64,000 nt of DNA from contig NZ_JBHTIU010000003.1 in assembly GCF_042677205.1 (NCBI RefSeq), positions 1-64,000 of the forward strand, written 5' to 3'. Source of the stretch: Paenibacillus_L residui (GTDB taxonomy: Bacteria; Bacillota; Bacilli; Paenibacillales; NBRC-103111). Below, one piece after another: positions 35,372 through 44,218 of this stretch; the stretch's first letter is position 1, and each line of letters opens with the position of its first letter. Both the position numbers and the translations under genes were made by a program. The notes below the pieces were generated by a model, which saw nothing but the letters and a program-made list of their open reading frames with translations, did no database searches and was not told the origin of the DNA.

Positions 35372-36049
35372 TTGGAGAAAATTAATGTTGCTCTAGACGG
35401 CCCTGCAGGAGCGGGCAAAAGCACGGTAGCTCGGCACGTGGCTAAAGCTATGGATTATATTTACGTCGATACGGGAGCTATGTACCGGGCAATCACCTGG
35501 AAAGCGCTTCAACTTGGAATTCGTCCTGAAGATACAGAAGCGGTTATCGAAACCGCACGTAATATGAAACTGGAATTGTTCGCTCACGAGTCCGGACAAC
35601 AGGTTTATGTGGACGGAGAGAATGTGACAGAGCTTATCCGGTCGCAAGAGGTGAACCGGGCCGTATCCATCATTGCACAAATTCCTGAAGTGCGGCAGCT
35701 GCTTGTGGAGAAGCAGAAGAAAATAGCCGCGGCCAAAGGGGTCGTCATGGATGGAAGAGATATAGGTTCCTCAGTGCTTCCCGACGCCGAGGTGAAGATT
35801 TTCTTAACTGCAAGTCCGAGAATTCGTGCTGAACGCCGCTTCAAGGAAATGAATCAGCCGGGAATCGACCTGGACGAGCTGGAGAAGCAAATTTGCCAAA
35901 GAGACGAGATGGATCGTAATCGGGTACATTCTCCGCTTGTTCAAGCTGAAGATGCGGTGCTTCTAGACACTTCGGACATGGATTTGAACGAGGTGGTTGA
36001 AGCGGTGCTCAAGCTATGCCGATCTAAAGTGACGGGGGAAGGTAATTAA
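35372..36049 (+). CDS. cmk: cytidylate kinase
   Basis: Cmk (225 aa) phosphorylates CMP and dCMP. The P-loop is ALDGPAGAGKST, followed by YVDTGAMYRAITW and GRDIGSSVLPDAEVKIFLTAS, typical of the Cmk family. The TTG at 35372 follows GGGAGG at 9 nt and gives the usual N-terminus MEKINVALDG. The same frame runs open for 66 codons upstream, but no start there has a site. plsC starts within the stop codon. Confidence 0.94.
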   Translation: MEKINVALDGPAGAGKSTVARHVAKAMDYIYVDTGAMYRAITWKALQLGIRPEDTEAVIETARNMKLELFAHESGQQVYVDGENVTELIRSQEVNRAVSIIAQIPEVRQLLVEKQKKIAAAKGVVMDGRDIGSSVLPDAEVKIFLTASPRIRAERRFKEMNQPGIDLDELEKQICQRDEMDRNRVHSPLVQAEDAVLLDTSDMDLNEVVEAVLKLCRSKVTGEGN

Positions 36050-36639
36050 TGCTGTATCGTGTATGCAGAGCCTTATTAAGGGGGATTTTTGCCGTCCTGT
36101 ACCGATTGGAAGCCAAGGGACTGGAAAATATTCCGGAAAGCGGTCCTGTGATTCTGTGTGCCAATCATATCAGCAATTTCGACCCTCCGGTTGTCGGCAT
36201 ACCTGTTAACCGCAAGGTCCACTATATGGCGAAGCAGGAATTATTCAACATTCCGGGATTCGGATGGCTCATTCACAAGCTCGGGGCTTTCCCGGTCAAA
36301 CGGGGAGGAGTCAGCAAGGAATCGATCCGCCTGTCCATTCAGCTGCTGAAAGACGGCAACGTCCTCGGGATTTTTCCGGAAGGAACCCGCAAGAATGCAG
36401 GGGGAATGGGGAAGAAAGGGGCCGCCATGCTGGCTATTAAAGCCCAGGCGACCGTCATTCCGGTCGGCATCGTCGGCAGCTACGCTCCTTTTTCTAAAAT
36501 GATCGTGCTTTATGGGGCGCCAGTTGATCTAACCGAATTCGCTGAAGGCGGCTCGGAGGATTTGGAAAAAGCGACCGAGAAGATCATGACAACGATTCGC
36601 GCGATGATCGCCGATCATAAAAATTCGGCGAAAAATTGA
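36049..36639 (+). CDS. plsC: 1-acyl-sn-glycerol-3-phosphate acyltransferase
   Basis: PlsC (196 aa) adds the second acyl chain to make phosphatidic acid. The acyltransferase block I is NHISNFDPP (HxxxxD), and block III is GIFPEGTRKN. An N-terminal hydrophobic stretch binds the membrane. It overlaps the cmk stop by one base, as TAATG. It is followed by rpsA, giving the cmk-plsC-rpsA order that is common in Firmicutes. Confidence 0.93.
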   Translation: MLYRVCRALLRGIFAVLYRLEAKGLENIPESGPVILCANHISNFDPPVVGIPVNRKVHYMAKQELFNIPGFGWLIHKLGAFPVKRGGVSKESIRLSIQLLKDGNVLGIFPEGTRKNAGGMGKKGAAMLAIKAQATVIPVGIVGSYAPFSKMIVLYGAPVDLTEFAEGGSEDLEKATEKIMTTIRAMIADHKNSAKN

Positions 36640-36744
36640 TTGCTGCGCATGGACATGGTATCTTGGAATTATACAGCTTTTAAAAAATTGTCTATCATGC
36701 CCATCTTTACATATATGGGTTGCTAAACGAGGAGGTAATTGACA

Positions 36745-37992
36745 ATGTCTGAGGAAACAAAAATGCATGAGAACACACCTGAAGAAAACACGGAGGCCAA
36801 CGCGGAGCAAACCGCAGAGGCGGAAGCAGGATATGCCAACATTACCGCACTGAAAAAAGGCGATACCGTACAAGGTAAAGTCGTTAAAGTAGATAACGAT
36901 CAAGCATTTGTCGATATCGGCTACAAATATGACGGAATCATCCCATTGCGCGAGCTGTCTTCCATTCCGCTGGAAAATGCGGCTGCTGCCGTAGAAGTAG
37001 GTCAAGAGGTGGAATTGAAGGTAGTAACGATTGATGACGAGAAGGAGAAGCTCGTCTTGTCCAAGCGTGCTGTCGACAGCGAGAAGGCTTGGGATGAATT
37101 GCAAGCTAAGCTGGACAGCCAGGAAACGATCGAAGCCGCTGTGGCCGACGTCGTTAAAGGCGGTCTTGTCGTAGACGTAGGACTTCGCGGCTTTGTTCCC
37201 GCCTCGATGGTGGAGCGCCATTATGTCGAAGATTTCAGTGACTATAAAGGACGCACCCTGCGCCTGAAAGTGAAAGAGCTCGATCGCGAGAAGAACAAAG
37301 TCATCCTGTCCCAGAAGGATGTTCTGGATGAAGAATTCGAAGCCAACAAGCAAAGAATTTTGAACAGCATCGAAGTAGGGCAGGAAATTGAAGGAGCCGT
37401 TCAGCGTCTGACTCCTTTCGGCGTATTCGTAGACATCGGCGGAATCGATGGGCTGGTCCATATTTCGGAAATGGCTTGGCATCATGTTGAGCAGGCATCC
37501 GAGCTTGTTAAGGAAGGCGATATTGTGAAGGTGCAGGTGCTTAAGGTAGATCCGGAGAACGAGCGGATCAGCCTGAGCATGAAGGCTGTTCAACCCGGAC
37601 CTTGGGAGCAGCTCGGCGATCACATTCAACCAGGGGCCATCGTACCCGGTACGGTTAAGCGTCTTGTAAGCTTCGGAGCGTTTGTTGAGATTGCTCCGGG
37701 AGTTGAGGGGCTTGTCCACATTTCTCAAATCGCTCACCGTCATATCGGAACCCCGCATGAGGTACTGGAAGAAGGACAGGAAATCAATGTTAAAATTCTG
37801 GACCTCAATCCTGCGGAAAAGCGTGTCAGCCTGAGCATTAAAGAAACGGAAGAAGCTCCTGCCGCTCCGCCGAAATCGGAGAAGCCCCGCAAGGAGAAAG
37901 ATTCTGCCAATGATTATGTGGCTCAACCTAACCAAAGCCTGAGCCTGACGCTCGGCGAGCGTTTCGGCGACAAGCTGAGCAAGTTTAAGTAA
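36745..37992 (+). CDS. rpsA: 30S ribosomal protein S1 homologue
   Basis: The protein is 415 aa with four S1/OB-fold repeats: near 30-105 (GDTVQGKVVKVDNDQAFVDIG is the start of the first, cited here in part), then 120-190, 205-280 and 290-365. The last two have GVFVDIGGIDGLVHISEMA and GAFVEIAPGVEGLVHISQIA. The N-terminus is acidic, and the tail is charged. The ATG at 36745 has GAGGAGGT at 8 nt. Low-GC Firmicutes S1 (YpfD) has four domains, not six, as here. Confidence 0.93.
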   Translation: MSEETKMHENTPEENTEANAEQTAEAEAGYANITALKKGDTVQGKVVKVDNDQAFVDIGYKYDGIIPLRELSSIPLENAAAAVEVGQEVELKVVTIDDEKEKLVLSKRAVDSEKAWDELQAKLDSQETIEAAVADVVKGGLVVDVGLRGFVPASMVERHYVEDFSDYKGRTLRLKVKELDREKNKVILSQKDVLDEEFEANKQRILNSIEVGQEIEGAVQRLTPFGVFVDIGGIDGLVHISEMAWHHVEQASELVKEGDIVKVQVLKVDPENERISLSMKAVQPGPWEQLGDHIQPGAIVPGTVKRLVSFGAFVEIAPGVEGLVHISQIAHRHIGTPHEVLEEGQEINVKILDLNPAEKRVSLSIKETEEAPAAPPKSEKPRKEKDSANDYVAQPNQSLSLTLGERFGDKLSKFK

Positions 37993-38004
37993 TACTACCA
38001 TCGA

Positions 38005-38034
38005 CAGACGGGTCTGCGGATCCGTCTGTTTCTT
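38005..38034 (+). terminator. first terminator of rpsA
   Basis: A 7-bp CAGACGG / CCGTCTG stem with a 10-nt loop is followed by TTTCTTT. Confidence 0.65.
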
Positions 38035-38050
38035 TGCAGTTCGCCATTCA

Positions 38051-38103
38051 GCATCCTGGTACTGATCCGACATAAAGTTGGATCAGTACCAGGATGCTTT
38101 TTT
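38051..38103 (+). terminator. second, very strong terminator after rpsA
   Basis: A perfect 18-bp stem (38051-38068 with 38080-38097) with an 11-nt loop is followed by six T residues. Confidence 0.92.
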
Positions 38104-38194
38104 CTATTTCGGACAAGGGCAGGATGGGAAACGGCCTATTGATCCATACTAAAATTGCAAGTGTCAGGGAAAAATATAGCGCAGGTGAGCCGAA

Positions 38195-38815
38195 ATGAAT
38201 CCGGGATACTTGTCCTACATATTAATTTGTATAACCGTTATCTTGTTGGTGAGCGGTTGGAAGGATGCACTGCTTAGAGGCGTTTCCGCCAGAGCGATCA
38301 CTTTGTTTTTCATCGGCTGCTTTGCCCTTTCCGAAGTGAAGTTTTCTCTCGGGCAATGGACAATAAGCGGACCCTACGCCGGACTTGTTATCTTGTTCTT
38401 CTTCTTGCTGTTGGCCCTTCCCGAAGAGATATCCGTCTTCTACTTGATGGCCTGCGGACTTACACTCGGCCTGTTTTATTTCCTTGCGAACGGAATATCG
38501 CTATCTTTGGCCGGGCTGCCCGGAAGCTCCCAGCTTTGGTTGGGCTTGCTCATCGGTTTGCTTGTTATCAGCCTGTATCGAAATCCGATTGCCCAATTGG
38601 CCTGTATCACTCTATGCATTCTTTCCGGCAGTTTGCTGCAAATGTATTCCCATGCTTCATTGGCCGGTTATAGACTCGGCTTCGGGCATATGAAGGATCA
38701 TTGGTGGCTGTTTGCCTTCAGCGCGAGAATCATAACGGCAGCGTTGGGATACATTGCTTTGATGACAAGAACGTGGTTCCAGCAATGGACAGAGGCCCGG
38801 AAGGAGAAAGAATAG
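38195..38815 (+). CDS. yphA: YphA-like polytopic membrane protein
   Basis: The protein is 206 aa, with about six hydrophobic helices over nearly its whole length and a basic C-terminus (ARKEKE). It has no enzyme motif. Its size, topology and position at the head of the YIEGIA-der-gpsA block match B. subtilis YphA, of unknown function. It is followed after 1 nt by the YIEGIA gene, so the two are translationally linked. Family assignment rests mainly on synteny. Confidence 0.6.
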   Translation: MNPGYLSYILICITVILLVSGWKDALLRGVSARAITLFFIGCFALSEVKFSLGQWTISGPYAGLVILFFFLLLALPEEISVFYLMACGLTLGLFYFLANGISLSLAGLPGSSQLWLGLLIGLLVISLYRNPIAQLACITLCILSGSLLQMYSHASLAGYRLGFGHMKDHWWLFAFSARIITAALGYIALMTRTWFQQWTEARKEKE

Positions 38816-38816
38816 C

Positions 38817-39704
38817 ATGCGCTTAATTATCGAGAACCAATTTCTGACTGGGGTAATCATAGGAGTTTTATACGGAGTATTGACCCGTATCATGCTTCTT
38901 CGTACAGATTACCGCCAATATCCTACTTATCCTCACGGCCGGATAATCCATATTTCGTTGGGAGTGATTGCGGCGGGCCTTGGTGCTGTAGCGGTCCCTT
39001 CTTTGCTGGGCAAAGATTATACGGCCGTTACATTTCTCTCGCTGGCAGCCCAGCAGTTTCGCGACGTCCGCAATATGGAGAGGGAAACCTTGTCCAAGCT
39101 GGATGAGATGGAGCTCGTACCACGGGGAGCATCTTATATCGAAGGCATTGCAATGGTATTCGAAGGGAGGAATTACCTGGTTATTTTTACCGCATTCGTG
39201 ACGACGCTGCTCAGTGTTTTGTTCGCCTGGTATTGGGGAGTTCTGTTCGGTTTGTTGGCATTATTCATAAGCTTCCGGTTCCGGTCGGGCAAGACGGTAG
39301 GCGCTATTGCGGATGTCCGCTGTGCGGAAGTGAGAGTGGAAGGCCCCAATCTGTATGTCGGAGACATTTATATCATGAACGTGGGCCTGGAGGAATCGCA
39401 GAAGCTGATTGCCAAGCGAGGATTGGGGTTGATCGCCACTCCGAGAAGCACCAACGGCCGGTTAGCTCTGGCCAATCTTGGACAGCGGCAGGCGCTGCTG
39501 CATGACTTGTCAACCATCTTGGGGATTTACCGCGATTCCGGAGAGCCGTCCCTTATCCCCTTGTCGAAGCTGGACATTAACGATGGCCGGCTGGGCGTCT
39601 TCCTCATGCCTATCGACAGAGACGGGACAAAGGCGGAGAAAGTATTCCTCAACGTTCCACTGCTGGAAAGTGCGATAAAGATGCCCAACCAGGCGAAAAT
39701 ATAA
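38817..39704 (+). CDS. YIEGIA family membrane protein
   Basis: This 295-residue protein carries the eponymous motif YIEGIA (about residues 107-112, in ASYIEGIAMVFEGRNY). Membrane helices lie near 8-25, 40-60 and 120-155. A soluble C-terminal half with VRCAEVRVEGPNLYVGDIYI follows. The N-terminus LLRTDYRQYPTYPHG is typical. The family is linked to sporulation in Firmicutes. It overlaps or abuts the YphA-like gene and is followed by a small partner gene. Its biochemical role is not certain. Confidence 0.8.
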   Translation: MRLIIENQFLTGVIIGVLYGVLTRIMLLRTDYRQYPTYPHGRIIHISLGVIAAGLGAVAVPSLLGKDYTAVTFLSLAAQQFRDVRNMERETLSKLDEMELVPRGASYIEGIAMVFEGRNYLVIFTAFVTTLLSVLFAWYWGVLFGLLALFISFRFRSGKTVGAIADVRCAEVRVEGPNLYVGDIYIMNVGLEESQKLIAKRGLGLIATPRSTNGRLALANLGQRQALLHDLSTILGIYRDSGEPSLIPLSKLDINDGRLGVFLMPIDRDGTKAEKVFLNVPLLESAIKMPNQAKI

Positions 39705-39795
39705 TCCGGATTTGCGGAGGCAAGTACAGCAGGAAAAACGAGGAAAGACAAGAAAGCCTGCCATCACCGGTTAGTTGGAAAGGATGATGAAGACG

Positions 39796-39981
39796 ATGGA
39801 CATCAAGCCGATTCTGGCAATTATAACGATGCACAAAGACAAGGTCAACGCGGGCGGAGCCCCTTTATTTATTACGGAAAATAAAGAGGAGCTGCAGACG
39901 GTAGCCTTCAAGCTGGAGAAAATACTGGATGCCATGGCCCATGATTTAGAGAACGGGACGATGATCATCGTTAAACATTAA
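39796..39981 (+). CDS. small protein, capping-complex partner of YIEGIA
   Basis: This is a 61-residue protein: IKPILAIITMHKDKVNAGGAP at the front, cited in part, then a helix ending MAHDLENGTMIIVKH. Small genes like this regularly follow YIEGIA genes and are named as the capping complex subunit for YIEGIA; recognition is from that context and the AGGAP/NGTMIIV segments. ATG codons also occur at 39784 and 39787; 39796 fits best to AAAGGA (11 nt). Confidence 0.65.
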   Translation: MDIKPILAIITMHKDKVNAGGAPLFITENKEELQTVAFKLEKILDAMAHDLENGTMIIVKH

Positions 39982-40059
39982 TTAGCCATTTATAAGCATT
40001 TTTGCTATGATGGAGAATGGATAAAAAAGAGTAAGCATGGAGTATAGGGAGTGGATGGA

Positions 40060-41382
40060 ATGGCAAAACCCGTTATTGCCATCGTTGGCCGTCCCAATGT
40101 CGGCAAGTCAACGATCTTCAATTGGATCGTGGGCGACCGGATGGCCATCGTGGAAGATAAACCCGGGATTACAAGAGACAGGCTATACGGAACCGGTGAA
40201 TGGCTCGGAACATCCTTTAATGTCATCGATACCGGCGGTATAGAATTGGATGGAGAAGATTCGATCCTTAGATCGGTGCGGGTTCAAGCCGAATTAGCGA
40301 TAGAAGAGGCCGATGTCATTCTGTTCATGGTGGACGGCAAGGCAGGCGTCACGCCGGACGATGAAGAAATCGCGCGCATCCTGTTCAAATCGGGCAAGCC
40401 GGTTGTGCTGGCCGTTAATAAAGTGGACAATATCCAGAGACAGGAGCTCATTTATGAGTTTTACAGCCTGGGCTTCGGCGATCCGATTGCCATCTCGGGT
40501 GCTCACGGGTTGGGATTGGGAGACATGCTGGAAGCCGCAGCCCGACATTTTCCCCCGGAGACGGAGGATCCTTATGGCGATGAGGTTATCAAGGTTGCTT
40601 TGATCGGCCGCCCCAACGTCGGCAAATCTTCTCTGGTTAATGCCATATTGGGTGAAGAAAGGGTCATTGTCAGCGATGTCGCCGGGACGACTCGCGATGC
40701 GATAGATACCCCGTTCGAGAAAGACGGACAGCAGTATGTGCTGATCGATACGGCCGGAATGCGCAAGCGGGGCAAGGTATATGAAACAACGGAGAAATAC
40801 AGCGTCATGAGGGCGATGAAGGCGATAGAACGCGCTGACGTGGCTCTGATTGTCATTAACGCGGAGGAGGGAATAATCGAGCAGGATAAGCATATTGCCG
40901 GGTACGCCCATGAGGCCGGCAAGGCCAGCATCTTCGTTGTCAACAAGTGGGATGCGATTGAGAAAGACGACAAATCTACACAGCAGTTTACGCAAAAAAT
41001 AAGAGATCATTTTTTGTTCATGCCTTATGCGCCGGTGCTTTTCGTTTCGGCGAAGACGAAGCAGAGGCTGAACAGGCTGATGCCGGTTGTGTCTGAGGTG
41101 GCTGAGAATCATGCGGCACGCATAACGACGCACCTGTTGAATGATGTCATTATGGATGCCGTAGCGATTAATCCGCCGCCAACCGACAAAGGCAAAAGAC
41201 TGCGAATCAATTATGTGACTCAAGTAGCTGTCAAGCCTCCCACTTTCGTTATATTCGTTAACAACCCCGAATTGATGCATTTTTCCTATGAGCGGTATTT
41301 GGAGAACAAAATACGGGGGTCGTTTAACTTCGAGGGGACTCCGGTACGAATCATTACTCGCAAAAAGTCTTCGGATGAATAA
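40060..41382 (+). CDS. der: ribosome biogenesis GTPase Der (EngA)
   Basis: Der (440 aa) has two tandem GTPase domains and a KH-like C-terminal domain. G1: GRPNVGKST, DTGG, NKVD. G2: GRPNVGKSS, DTAGMRKRGK, NKWD. The family is essential for 50S subunit maturation. The ATG at 40060 follows AGGGAGTGGA; an in-frame GTG 9 nt upstream overlaps that site. It is followed by plsY and gpsA, the usual order in Bacillus relatives. Confidence 0.95.
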   Translation: MAKPVIAIVGRPNVGKSTIFNWIVGDRMAIVEDKPGITRDRLYGTGEWLGTSFNVIDTGGIELDGEDSILRSVRVQAELAIEEADVILFMVDGKAGVTPDDEEIARILFKSGKPVVLAVNKVDNIQRQELIYEFYSLGFGDPIAISGAHGLGLGDMLEAAARHFPPETEDPYGDEVIKVALIGRPNVGKSSLVNAILGEERVIVSDVAGTTRDAIDTPFEKDGQQYVLIDTAGMRKRGKVYETTEKYSVMRAMKAIERADVALIVINAEEGIIEQDKHIAGYAHEAGKASIFVVNKWDAIEKDDKSTQQFTQKIRDHFLFMPYAPVLFVSAKTKQRLNRLMPVVSEVAENHAARITTHLLNDVIMDAVAINPPPTDKGKRLRINYVTQVAVKPPTFVIFVNNPELMHFSYERYLENKIRGSFNFEGTPVRIITRKKSSDE

Positions 41383-41400
41383 GGTTAAGGGGGAGCGCGA

Positions 41401-41994
41401 GTGCAAGTTTTTGCAGCATTGATTATCAGTTATCTTCTTGGTTCCATCAGCTTCAGCTTTCTTGCGGGGAAGCTGCTGAAGGGAATCGATATCCGCAAGC
41501 ATGGAAGCGGTAACGCCGGGGCAACCAATACTTTGAGAATATTGGGCAAGGGACCGGCCATCGCTGTGCTTGCTCTGGATGTGATTAAAGGAATCGCCGC
41601 AGTATGGATTGGACGATGGCTCGGAGGAGAAAACGATTGGGTGCCGGTATGGGCCGGACTTTCCGTTATTGCAGGGCATAACTGGCCGGTATATTTCGGC
41701 TTTAAAGGGGGCAAAGGGATAGCGACCGCTATCGGCGTGACGGCGACCCTCTGCTTCCTGCCCGCTCTGTTTGCCGGAATTATTGCCATCGGCTCTATAT
41801 TCATAACAAGGTACGTATCGTTGGGTTCTCTTATTTTTACTGGCCTACTTCCTATTTCTATATGGATAATGGGAGAACCTCTACCGGTATTGATCGGCAG
41901 CTTGCTTATTGCCGTATTTTCCTTTGTCCGTCACCGGACGAATATTATGAAGCTGATTCGCGGACAGGAGAACAAGCTGGGAAGCAAACGATGA
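41401..41994 (+). CDS. plsY: glycerol-3-phosphate acyltransferase PlsY
   Basis: PlsY (197 aa) transfers acyl groups from acyl phosphate to glycerol-3-phosphate, the first step of phospholipid synthesis. The membrane-protein motifs are LLGSISFSFLAGK, GSGNAGATNTLR and GHNWPVYFGFKGGKGIAT. It begins with GTG after AAGGGGGAG. It is next to gpsA, which makes its substrate, so the pair supplies phospholipid synthesis. Confidence 0.94.
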   Translation: MQVFAALIISYLLGSISFSFLAGKLLKGIDIRKHGSGNAGATNTLRILGKGPAIAVLALDVIKGIAAVWIGRWLGGENDWVPVWAGLSVIAGHNWPVYFGFKGGKGIATAIGVTATLCFLPALFAGIIAIGSIFITRYVSLGSLIFTGLLPISIWIMGEPLPVLIGSLLIAVFSFVRHRTNIMKLIRGQENKLGSKR

Positions 41995-42030
41995 TCCCGC
42001 TGGGATCGTGAAGGAAGGAGCAGGAATACG

Positions 42031-43074
42031 ATGGGAAAAAGCAAAACAACGGTCCTTGTAGCCGGAAGCTGGGGAACGGCGCTTGCAACGGTTCTGGCTT
42101 CGAATAACCACGAGGTCGTCCTGTGGACCCGGTCCGGACAGCAGGCGGAGGAAATCAACCGGACTCATCGCAACAGCCGGTTTCTGAAGGATACCGTGCT
42201 GCCTGACAATATTACAGCCACTACCTCCATCGAAGAGGCGGTCCGGGATTCGCGGGGTGTTCTTGTGGTCTCGCCTTCGCATGGCATGCGGGAGGTTGTT
42301 CGTCAAATCCGTCCTTGGCTTCGTCCCGATTCGTTATTAATTCATGCAACCAAAGGCTTCGAAGCGGATTCGCTCAAGCGCATGTCCACTGTCATCAGCG
42401 AGGAGCTGCCGGAATACGACCATGACCGAATTGTCGTATTGTCCGGTCCGAGTCATGCCGAGGAAGTGGTTCAGAAGAGCCCTACAACCGTGGTAGTGGC
42501 CGCTCAATGTCTGGAGACCGCATATGCGGCTCAGGATTTGCTGAATAACTCGTATTTTCGCGTTTATACGAATCCGGACGTCAGCGGCGTGGAAATCGGC
42601 GGCGCTCTGAAGAATATCATTGCTCTCGGAGCAGGGATGTCGGATGGCCTCGGCTTTGGGGATAATGCCAAGGCGGCGCTGATGACCCGCGGGTTGGCAG
42701 AGATCGCTCGGCTCGGCGCGGCGATGGGTGCCAGTCCTCTCACGTTCGCCGGTCTGGCGGGTGTCGGCGACTTGATCGTCACCTGCACCAGCCGGCACAG
42801 CCGGAATTGGCGTGCGGGCCATATGCTTGGACAGGGAGCCGCTCTGGAAGAAGTACTGGAAACTATGGGCATGGTCGTCGAAGGCGTGAAGACAACCAAG
42901 GCCGCTTACGCACTATCCGGCAAATATCAGGTCGAAATGCCGATTACAGCGGCTTTGTATGAGGTATTGTTCAATGGCAAACAGGCTAAAGATGCGGTAG
43001 AGGATTTAATGGGCCGCGTTCCAACGCATGAAATGGAAGAAGTGGCGCAGAGCGGACACCTTCGCTGGAATTAG
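42031..43074 (+). CDS. gpsA: NAD(P)-dependent glycerol-3-phosphate dehydrogenase
   Basis: GpsA (347 aa) makes glycerol-3-phosphate from dihydroxyacetone phosphate. Motifs are ATKGFE, GPSHAEEV, LKNIIALGAGMSDGLGFGDNAKAAL (cited as its two ends) and MPITAALYEVLF. In the Rossmann fold the usual GxGSWG reads VAGSWG: the first Gly (residue 10) is Val, by a single base change (GTA for GGA). The rest of the protein is intact. It may tolerate this, or the base may be a sequencing error. The start follows GAAGGAGCAGG. Confidence 0.94.
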   Translation: MGKSKTTVLVAGSWGTALATVLASNNHEVVLWTRSGQQAEEINRTHRNSRFLKDTVLPDNITATTSIEEAVRDSRGVLVVSPSHGMREVVRQIRPWLRPDSLLIHATKGFEADSLKRMSTVISEELPEYDHDRIVVLSGPSHAEEVVQKSPTTVVVAAQCLETAYAAQDLLNNSYFRVYTNPDVSGVEIGGALKNIIALGAGMSDGLGFGDNAKAALMTRGLAEIARLGAAMGASPLTFAGLAGVGDLIVTCTSRHSRNWRAGHMLGQGAALEEVLETMGMVVEGVKTTKAAYALSGKYQVEMPITAALYEVLFNGKQAKDAVEDLMGRVPTHEMEEVAQSGHLRWN

Positions 43075-43090
43075 ATAGTACCCCGCCTAC

Positions 43091-43118
43091 ACATTTGCCG
43101 CTTTTCGTACATATTATA
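43091..43118 (+). promoter_or_regulatory. candidate sigma-K promoter of spoVIF
   Basis: ACA (43091-43093), a 16-nt spacer, and CATATTATA (43110-43118) fit the sigma-K pattern. SpoVIF of B. subtilis is a late mother-cell protein. The match is short. Confidence 0.4.
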
Positions 43119-43157
43119 CCTTAGTGCAACGAAGACTGGACTAAGGGAGGGGAAAGG

Positions 43158-43436
43158 ATGAGCGGCAAACAAAACCCCAAAGACATATTGAACGTGGTCA
43201 AGAACAAGACCGGAAAATCCATTTCCGAGAGAGATATTCAGAAGCTGGCCAGTGGAGTGAAGCCGTCCACCTTGCAGAGCGAAGAGCAGCTCCGGCAGTT
43301 GATCCGCCAAGTATCGTCTCTGGTCAATGTGAAAGTGTCGGAATCCACTATGAATGATATTATTCAAGCGGTAAAAAGCAGCAAAGTGAATCCGAACAGC
43401 CTGGAGCAATTGATGAAAATGATATCCAAAAAATAA
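43158..43436 (+). CDS. spoVIF: stage VI sporulation protein F
   Basis: This is a 92-residue, helical, charged protein. The conserved part runs through DIQKLASGVKPST, EEQLRQLIRQVSSLVNVKVS and IIQAVKSSKVNP, resembling the SpoVIF family of coat-assembly proteins. The ATG follows GGGAGGGGAAAGG. It stands alone between gpsA and the DUF2768 gene, with a terminator at 43452 and a possible sigma-K promoter. Confidence 0.7.
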   Translation: MSGKQNPKDILNVVKNKTGKSISERDIQKLASGVKPSTLQSEEQLRQLIRQVSSLVNVKVSESTMNDIIQAVKSSKVNPNSLEQLMKMISKK

Positions 43437-43451
43437 TCTTGATTGGGGAAT

Positions 43452-43482
43452 AGGGGCCGAGAATTCGGTCCTTTATTTTTTT
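43452..43482 (+). terminator. terminator of spoVIF
   Basis: AGGGGCCGA pairs with TCGGTCCTT with one bulged G. A T-rich tail TTTATTTTTTT follows. Confidence 0.7.
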
Positions 43483-43663
43483 GCGGAATAACAGGGCTAT
43501 TAAATCTCATGGAATCGAAGAGCTCTTATTTTCCCTGCCGTGTACACAGCTTGGATGTCCACACAATTGTCACCGATTTGTTGGTTAGACCGGATTACAA
43601 AAACAATTAGCAGAATGATATAATACATAAGATGCGGATTTTGGAAAGAGAGGTTATCAAATC

Positions 43664-43843
43664 TTGAGCAGTTTGGATAAAATGTGGGCATCGTTCGTTG
43701 CGATGGGCTTGATGCTGGTCGCTACCGTGCTGATTACGTATGCCAGACAAAAAACCAAAGGCTTTGTCCGATTTATCCTTTCTCTTATTGCGTTTCTTCT
43801 TTTTGTTCCGATTTTGCTGTACATGCTGCTTTCCATGATTTAA
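43664..43843 (+). CDS. DUF2768 family small membrane protein
   Basis: The protein is 59 aa from a TTG start with GAGAGGTT about 9 nt upstream. Two membrane helices (residues about 7-24 and 34-55) are joined by ARQKTKGF. The size and location near gpsA and spoIVA match B. subtilis YphE (DUF2768). The function is unknown. The ferredoxin gene follows 23 nt downstream and is probably cotranscribed. Confidence 0.7.
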   Translation: MSSLDKMWASFVAMGLMLVATVLITYARQKTKGFVRFILSLIAFLLFVPILLYMLLSMI

Positions 43844-43866
43844 CTGACATTGGAGGTAATCGAAGA

Positions 43867-44160
43867 ATGCTCGAGCTTGTGGGCCGCTTTGGGAAGAAAA
43901 CGGTACAACCTGAAACGGGCCTGTCCATTCTTGAACTGGCCCTTAAAAATAATGTAGACTGGGGATTTTCCTGTACAAGGGGGACTTGTGCCCGCTGCAG
44001 GTGCTACATTTCGCAAGGAATGGAATTACTCGAGGAACCTACGGAAGCGGAAATTGCCCGTCTGGATCCGGAGGAATTCGATGAGGGGTTCCGCCTCGGC
44101 TGTCAGGCCAGAATTAAAGAAATCGGACCGATTAAGGCCACCAACAAGACTTATTTCTAG
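43867..44160 (+). CDS. [2Fe-2S] ferredoxin, plant type
   Basis: This 97-residue soluble ferredoxin has cluster ligands C36, C41, C44 (CTRGTCARC, Cx4Cx2C) and C79 (LGCQA). The spacing is that of plant-type ferredoxins. The ATG at 43867 follows GGAGGT at 9 nt; the frame runs open further upstream, but inside the preceding gene. The redox partner is unknown. A second ferredoxin with different spacing lies 0.9 kb downstream. Confidence 0.88.
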   Translation: MLELVGRFGKKTVQPETGLSILELALKNNVDWGFSCTRGTCARCRCYISQGMELLEEPTEAEIARLDPEEFDEGFRLGCQARIKEIGPIKATNKTYF

Positions 44161-44218
44161 AAGTCCGCACCAGGAAACGGAGGAGAAATCCGATCCCGCC
44201 GGACCCCACCTATTTTGA

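Noticed and set aside
36529..38073. A 514-codon open frame on the minus strand opposite rpsA
   Set aside because: It mirrors the S1 gene completely, has no ribosome binding site, and its residue pattern is that of a reverse frame of a codon-biased gene. rpsA on the plus strand is unmistakable.
40294..41679. A 461-codon open frame on the minus strand opposite der and plsY
   Set aside because: It is antisense to two well-identified genes and shows no domain motif or ribosome site.
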